Source of the DNA: Serripes groenlandicus
Lineage: Eukaryota; Mollusca; Bivalvia; Cardiida; Cardiidae
Assembly (NCBI GenBank): GCA_031761405.1
Contig: JASEVX010000007.1
Coordinates: 37,810,734 to 37,874,733 of the forward strand
Reading direction: 5' to 3'
Length of the DNA stretch: 64,000 nucleotides
Below, piece by piece: positions 54,601 through 63,600 of the stretch. The notes beneath the pieces were generated by a model. The model did no database searches and was not told the origin of the DNA. It saw only the letters and a program-made list of their open reading frames with translations. The translations under genes and the position numbers were made by a program. Position 1 is the first letter of the stretch. Every line of letters begins with the position of its first letter.

Positions 54601-57600
54601 AACAAAACATCACATGATTATGTTCCTGTGGTGGTCCTCTTTTCCAATTTGTTCAAAGATATAAATTCTTAAGACAACCTTTATTGCTGCGGTAGCAGAA
54701 ACGGAGTAAAATGCCTAAATTGTAAACTTCTTCTTCTCTGAATCAGCTTGTCAGATTCCAAGATAATTTAGTACAAATGTTCATTTACTTAAGCCGTATT
54801 AACTGGTTGAAGAACACGGCAGACAGATGGCATCAGCAAAGGGGCAAAATAACAAAACATAATACATGTTGTTCCTTTTCTATTCAAGTTTTGGTCTGAT
54901 TTCAGGATACATATGTAATTTGTTCAAGACATATTGATTGGTTTGAAAAGATAGCTGTCATGCTGCATCAGAATAGGGGTAACTTGTTACTTTGGTGGTC
55001 CTCTTGCAAACTGTTCAAAGATTTAATATCATAACAAATGTCCGTTATTGATAAGTTTCATTTACAGTGTCCACTCTTAGTAGAATCATTCACGCTCTTG
55101 ATTAATTTTCTCCAATATTAGCAGTTACACATATGCTACATAGCTATCACTCAGGTGGTCGATTCAGGGCCACGCTCGCTAGTGAATAGAGTTGAAAACA
55201 TTGTGTTAAAAAAAAATTGATCATGATGAGCAATTTCTCCTTTTGACACACTGTTTTCAAGAATTGTCTGCTGTTCATATGAAAAAATGGGCCTTCAGGT
55301 GGGAAAGGGTTAAATCATCTCCAGTGTCAATCAATATATCCCATGACGTCTACATTTCTCCACTATCAGTAGTTTATGAAATATGTACAAGTTTTATAAA
55401 TTATATAAAAAAAAAATCCTTTGAAGTAATTACTACATTGGAATCGTACATGTTAATCCATGAAGCAGTAAATAAGAATTTAAAACAATAGGGCCATGAT
55501 GGCCCTATACGGATCACCTGATTTAACAGAACTTCAATCAATAGTTTTCAAAGTGTTTACTCTATACATACAAGGAAAACAAGAAACCCCCTGGTGGCCA
55601 TGTTTTTCAACGGATCGAAATAAATTGAACAACCTTGGCAGAGGGTCACACAAGGTACATTTGTGCCAAATCATTTTCAAATCGAGCCAGTGATTTAGTA
55701 CAAAAAGATATGTTTATGTTTTCAATATATTACATATAATGGAAAAAAGCCCCGCCCCCTGGCGGCCATGTTTTTCATCAGATCGGAATAATTCCAACAA
55801 TTTTGGTAGAGGGTCACCCAAGAAACAAGTGTCCCAAATTATTTTTAAATCGGGCAGGTACTTTTGGACAAGAAGATTTTTAATGTTTTTACAATGCACA
55901 TATAACGAAAACAAGCCCCGTCCCTGGCGGCTATGTTTTTCAACGGATCGGATTAATTTGAACAGCCTTGGTGGTAGGTTCTCCAAGAAACATTTGTGCC
56001 AAATTATTCTTAAATCGATAAGGTACTTTTGAACAAGATGATTTTTAAAAACTTTACAATGCACATATATGGAAAACAAGCTTCGCCCCCTTGCGGCCAT
56101 GTTATTCAACGGATCGGAATAATTTGAAAAATCTTGGTAGAGGGTTCACCAAGGATCGTTTAACTTTTAAATCGGGTCAGCACTTTTGGACACGAAGATT
56201 TTTAAAGTTTTGGCAATGTTACCATTTTTCTGATGCCGCAGCAACCAAAGTTCTACCTGGAATTGAATTCTTTGAACAACTTTGAAAGAAGATTACCAAT
56301 GGAACATTCCTGTGAAATTAGTTTGAAATTGGTCAATTGGTTAAGGAGGAGAAATCGTTTGTAGGAAAAAGTGAACAGACGGACAGACAGACGGACGGAC
56401 GACGGACGAAAAGCGATCACAATAGCTCACCTCCCACTTCGTGCACAGGTGAGCTAACAAGCTTTCACATAGGACAATAGGCCTCGGATAATTTGTAAAC
56501 TAACCAGCTTAGATCCAGATCAGCCTGTGCATAACGGAAAGTTGATGAGGACAACAGATCAGTTAAGAGAGGATAATCACTGATCAGGTTGTGGGAATTG
56601 TAGGCCGATTTTAAAATCCTAATAGTAAATACTTAACAGTCCTGCAATGGATACACTACAGAGAAAACATATTGAATGTATGGTGTTAGTAGGCCGCTTT
56701 CAAATCAATTTGAGTTACATCACATTGTTTCCTGGGAAGGTTACCAGTACTACTGATCCATTTATCCTGACACCAGCCAGTCAGTTGTTAAGTTAATTAA
56801 GTTAACCCCGCAACGCTGATGGGCAGCCATTACCACCAATTTTAAAGTCTTGGAGATAGAAGAACCGCATTTCCATTTCAGATTCTTAACCCTTTCCACA
56901 CACTAAAAATCTTCTGCAGATGACTTTGAAAGCATCTTGGCCAACACACGTAAAATGTCTATACAATTAAATAAAGGTATATTGTATAACAATTCTATTT
57001 TAATTATTTAATAGAGTTGAATTTGTTCATAATGAGCAGTTCCTTTGTTTGATTTTTTTAAAAAAAATGGCTGCTGCAGATGCATGCATGAGGGAAAGGG
57101 TTAAACACGTCACTGATTGTATTAGAGAGAGAAAACTTACATATAACATACATGTTGGCATTCTTCCTCGTTTAGGGTGCATTATGAATCCCACTCTGTC
57201 AATTGAAGCCCCGCCACCACCTCCTCCTCGTGAACTTTGACCCTGACCTCTGTCTTGTGACCTTGACTGACACGAGGTTCCTGCTTGGTCATTGCCAGAT
57301 CCTTTCTGCTGTAAAATGGAAACATAAGTTCATAGCTACAGGTGAAATTTTGAAGTCAAGTGATGTAAATGTCTGAGGACATCAAAATCAGTACGCCAAA
57401 CAAATAGTGCAAACAAAACAATTCTTGACTTAATTACGAATGCAAACATTGGTGAGAATATCACTAGGCCCTTACCCACATACAGACCCTTTGTGAGTCC
57501 TCTGCAGCAGGCAACTTTTGGAAATATTGTGGCAAACGAAGAAATTGGGCGGTATATTTATTTCTACGGAGAACTTACCGCAGCACCAGAAAGGGTGAAA

Positions 57601-60600
57601 TGTGCCCACTTTTTAAAAAGAATGTCCTCTGAACTAGCCTGTCTGATACCAATTTAGTGTAGTAGAAATGTTCATTTGATAACTCTCTTCAAATACAATA
57701 ATATTGATTGGTTGTTGAACACGGCAATCAGGCGACATAAGAAAATGTGCAAATTTACAATTTTTTTAAAACTACATTCTTATGAAAGAATGTCTGATTT
57801 CTAGATAACTTCGCAGAACTGTTCATTCAGACGCCGCACAAGCTTACCCGGCAAAACATGAAATACACCTACCAAGAGGACAAAGTGAGTCATTGATAAA
57901 CAAGAGGGCCAAGACGGCCCTAAATAGATCACATGAGTGATCACATGATCATATGATCACACGAGTAGCAAATGCTACTGCTTATAAAGGTGAACATGTG
58001 ATCAAGAGTGTGGACGAACTGCAAATGCGACAGCCTTTTAATAGAGTATATTGGTAAAAATGCATTAAATCTTTGAACAATTTCAAAGAGGACCACAAAA
58101 GGATCATTTCTTTGAAGTTGGTTGATATTATTTCACTGGTTTAAAAAGGAGATGTAGTTTGAAGTTTAACGTTCCTTTTACACCTTTCCTGAATCCGCCT
58201 GGCAGCTATTTTTTTCAACCAATCAATATGGCTTGAACACTTTTCATTGGCATTGTCATTGTCATCACTTGTCACTTAAGGAACATTTCTGCTAAACTAT
58301 CGTGAAATCAGCCGAAGACATTAATAAGGATTAATTGTTATGGTTTTGTCATTTTGCCGTTTTTCTGATGCTTTCTGTTGGCAATGTTTTTCAACCAATC
58401 AAAATGGCTTGAATTGTTTTGTTGAAGGAAGATTTCTACCTAATTATCTTCGAATCAGACAAGCGGGTTCAGAGAAAAAGAATTTTAAAGTTATGGCATT
58501 TTTCTCCCTTTCTGATGCCGCAGCAACCAAAGCTTTCATTAAAATGTATATCTTTAAACAAATTTGAAAGAAGATTATTAATAGTAACATTCCTATTCAG
58601 TTTGGCTGAAATTGGTCCAGTGGATAAGAACTTAATTTTACCCCCTTTTCTGATGCCATCAGTATTGCTATGGCTTTCAATAAAGTATTATTATTGCTTG
58701 GAACAGTTAATTAGAGGCTAATTAAAGAAACATTTCTACTCATTTATCTTGAAATCCGACAAGCACTTTCATAAAAATCTATCTTTTAATAAAATGTCGT
58801 TTTGCCCATTTTTTTAGGCCGTCTGGCTACCATGTTTTTCAACAAATCAATATGGCTTGAACAATTTTCGTACAGGGTCACCCATCATTTCTATAACATT
58901 ATATTGGAATTTGACAAGCGGATTCAGAGGAGAAGAATTTTAAAGATTGGCATTTTTCTCCCCAAACTGATGCCGCAGCAGCCAAGGTTCTTCATAGAAT
59001 TTAAATCTTTGAACTTTTGAAAGAGTACCACCAAATGATCTTTCCAGGGAAGGTTGGTTGAAATTGGTCCAGTGGTTTAGGATGAGATGTTGTTTAAAGC
59101 AAGTTTATGACGATGGACAGAGAATGATCAGTATAGATCCTATTGAGCATTTGTCTTAGGTGATATAAAAGACGTACTATGATAAAAAACGTTTTGGTAG
59201 ATGTAACAGTCAGAAGCAAATTTTTGATATTCACTCCTATGAAATATAGGAAAAATCACGTACTGCACGAGTTTCCGGAGATACGGTGATTCAACATACT
59301 TACCGAACATGAAAAATGAGCTTAACGATTTTCTGGCAAATTTAGGAAAAGATTTCTAAAATAAACCATCTAAGATTTGAAAAAAAAAGATGTCCGCAAA
59401 TAAACAATGCAGAGATGGTTTGAATATCCTTAATATCAATTTAACTCCAACCGGGGTTGAAATCTTGACTACATAATAGTATTTTTCTTTCATTAATATG
59501 TACTGAATTATATAGAAAATAACGAAAAATTTTGTGGAGCAAAATTGTCACGTTTTGTCTAAAACATTGTTTTATCACGAATGTGAAAAATCGGTGTCCC
59601 GAAATTTAATGATTTAGTCAAACTGAAACCTTATAAATAAAATTAAATATTATTATTCTCTATTTTCGATACAAATATGTTCAGACAAGTCAAGCAAAAG
59701 ATAAAATCTCAGTTCGACAGTTATCGATGTGGAGGAAATGTGTCAAGCTCGGTCATTTTGACGTCTTAAACTTGTGCATTGTTCCTGTATTTGCTACATT
59801 GGCGAATTTTAAAATCACTGTACTAAATATTGTACATGTAATACATTTAACTAAAGTTTTCTTTATTCGTCAAAAAAAAAAAATGTGTATTTAACACTCT
59901 TTGCAGTTTTGATTTTTTTTTCCAGAGTATGGCGGGACATTTAACCTTTCTCTGAATTATGTACTTTTAAAAGTGTTATGTTTCTAAAATAGTATAATGT
60001 TCTTAACATACATTATTATGTCATTTGTAGGTTTAAGATTTATTTTTACATCTTGTTTTTCTCACGGCAATGTAGCATTTAGAACTTGTATTTGTAATAA
60101 TTGTCTTCATTATATATTGAAACGGTCAAACAACACACAACAATCGTATCACGTTATCCGACTTGATTTTAACGTAAATTGACGTTACGTTAATGTGCCG
60201 GATTAGCTTGCGCAATGTCTCAGTGTGACCCACTACATGTTTTAATGTGTTATTGGTTTGGTTGAAAGTCATAGAAAATTAGGTGGCATCTGGAAAGGGG
60301 AAAATTGAACGTTTAGCTTCAAATAACATCTAATTCTTGGACAAAAAAAAGATTGTTTTTGTGGCGGTTCTTTTCTTTACTATGTTTAAAGATATATGTA
60401 GAACTCTTGTTTGTGCAGTATCAGAAAGGGAGTAAAATGCCCAATATTTAACATTCTTCTCTTCCGCGTATCCGAACCCAAGGTTATTTAGTAGAAATGT
60501 TCCTTCAGTGACTCTCTTCGAAAAGTATTCAAGCCATATTAATCGGTTGAAACAACGGCAACGAGGCGGCATCAGAAAAGGGCAAAAATGACAAAGATTT

Positions 60601-63600
60601 AAAACTCCATTCTTATGAAAGTGCTTTTCTGATTTGTTACTTCAGCGACTTTCTTCGTTATTCTTTAAGCCATATTGATTGGTTGAAATACATAGTTACC
60701 AGGCGGCATCAGTAAAGGAATACATTAAACTATTGGTGGTCATCTTTTAAATGTGTTCAATGGTATAAATTATAATCACAACTTTTGTTGCTGCGACAGC
60801 AGGAAGGGAATTAAATGCATTAACTGTTAAATTCTTCTTCTTGTTTCTTTAGTGACCTCTGTTTCTATAAAAGTTTTTGTTTGATTTCTGGATACATTTG
60901 TTATTTAGCGGAAATGTTCCATTTTTGACCTCTACTTAATTTGTTCAAGCCATATTGATTGTTTTGAAAGGATAACTGCCATTCTGCATCAGAATAGGGG
61001 TAAAATGAACTTTTAGCAATTAATATAATCTCCTCCTAAACCATTGGACTGATATCAACCGCACTTCAGGGGGATAACAATGTGGTAGTCCTCTTACATA
61101 CTGTAATATCATAACAAATGTCCTTTATTGATAAGTTTTATTTACAGTGTCCACTCCTAGCAGTTTCATTCACGCTCTTGATTAAATTTCCTCTGTTATT
61201 AGACAGTTAAACATATGCTACAAAGTTATCGTTCAAGTGACCGATTCAGGGTCACGCCTGCCCTCTGTTTTGAGATGCAAAACTGTTTTGTGCATTATTC
61301 AATTGTTTTTGGTTAAGTCCTTTGTTATATTAATCTGTTATTTTTTATACACAGTTCCTGTCAAAACAGGAGCTTACAATCAATTTCGTTTAATATACAC
61401 TTACAGTTAAGTATGGTACTGGAGATGAACAACTAGAATATCTCTCAAAACACAACTCCTTTGGTAGATTACACTTCTAAGTTTATTGTTATCATTGTAA
61501 ATATTAATATATTTAATTAATAGATTGCATACTCTGAATACATTAGTTGGTTTAAATATTTCTATATGCACTTCTTCATCTCCTCTTAACCGATCGCAAT
61601 TCTACCTTTAGTACTTTCAGTACTTTGATTTTGTCATCACTTCTATTAATGCATTTCTTTCTTGGTGTCATCTGTATGAATTGTGAAGTAATTCCTCATG
61701 GCGTAAACTATAACGCTGTTCTAATCTTTCTTCAGTCCTTTTGTTTTTAGTTATTTATTTGCTCTTTTCCTTTTGTTCAATATTCTCTTTAAATTAGAAA
61801 GAATGACTTAACCCTTTCCGAATGTTAAGGTATCTGGTGCACAACAGTCTTTTACAAGCAGCTGGCTGCTTTTCGACTTGAATGTTAGCTCATTGATAGA
61901 AGAGGCGTGACGCTTGTTGCATTGACTTAACAAAAGTTTGCCAAGCTGGGATTCAAACGCATAATATATGGATTTACAACCCGAGTCGCTACTGGGACTT
62001 TGCAAATAAATATAGACAAGACATGCGGAAAAGCCACGAAACCAGGTTGCCAACCGTTTCCACATCAGATAATTTTTGGTAGACACAGTGAGCTTGACCC
62101 ACTAAGCCATTTGTTTTACCTCGGGTATTTACATGAGTTATATGGCTAAAACTAAGCAAAGGTATTTAAAGTAAATAAGAGAAAACGAAAGTTTGTTGTG
62201 TGCTCGCAAAACTGCATTTCAAATTGCCAGATAAAACAACAACACAACGATTGTTCAAAACCTTGGTTAGTTATTTCAAATGGTCCTAACTTTAAACCTC
62301 GCTCTCATGAAAACCAAAGTCGGGACCTTTGAATCAAAAGAACGTTGCAGGGCCACTTAGACACTGCAGTATCCAACAATGTTTTTATTGTTATTTGAGT
62401 AAATTACCGAATATTCCACATGTTTGATACTCCTTTTTGCAAACAGAAAATGTGCTTACCGCCCCATCATCCTTCAGTGTTGTGTTTTTTACTATCAAAC
62501 CTTCATTGTACCAACCTTTGGGAAATTGCTGCCATTCCTGTGGGGAAAAAAATCTGAAATATTAACCCATTCCCTGTTGTGAGTCAGTTTTGATGTTTCT
62601 AAAGCATACAAATCAGAAAGTCTTTGGGAAAAAAGAGAAACTTTTTAAAACTTCTTTAACAACAATGCTTCCTTTACAGAAATGTTACAATTTTGTATTC
62701 TGCAGTTGCATCAAAAGTCCTCCGTGTGCAGATTCATTCTGTCGCATCTACAGCAGGTGAATTTTCAAAACATTCTGGCAAAATGAAAAGTTTCTCCTTT
62801 TGCCCAGAGACATATAAATACATATGTATTGTTATCATATGACAATGCTTGTATCCGAACTAATATACCCATGACGTATTTTTTAAATGTCACGTGTGTA
62901 ATATAACATGACCGAATCACTATTTTTGTATTCATTCGAGAATGTTTACAAAATGGCTGAGACCGGTAAACACAAACGTCACGACAGATGAACGAGGTAA
63001 CGGGACCATTATCGGTCATACAAAATATATTTGTGTGTGATAAGTTAAGAGTTTATTAAGTATTACATGTTCGGACTATTTTCTGACAGCGAAAAAACGA
63101 TTTTCTTTTTGCGTTTCGTCATGTAATAAAAATAATCTGACATTCGTTGTCATTTCATAAAGTTTTATTGAACTCGTTTAATAACAGATGTTCGCTTCAA
63201 AAATATAATCATCTGAAAAAGTTGAAATTTAATTTTGATTAAAAGTCGAAATTCACCCACAATGTTATCAAATACCGAAATAAAATAAAGGCAAGTAGTA
63301 CCTGGTGGAACCCCAGGGTATACATACACATGTATCTGGTATATCCACCATACCGCAATGAAAATGCAAAATCACTTGTTTGAACAAACAGAAACAGACA
63401 CTCCTGTGAAGAGTTCCAACCTACAACGACACCAGTCGGTATGTGTATTCAGGAGTCGAGCATGTCTCGTGTCCCTAATATACCAGAATACTCTCTCATT
63501 GAATGAAAAAACGGTCTTACCTTAGAACCCATGTCATCTAGGTAGAAGCGCACACCCCTTTGGTATATACACTGGAACTCCTTACCACTCCTGTGGTAGA

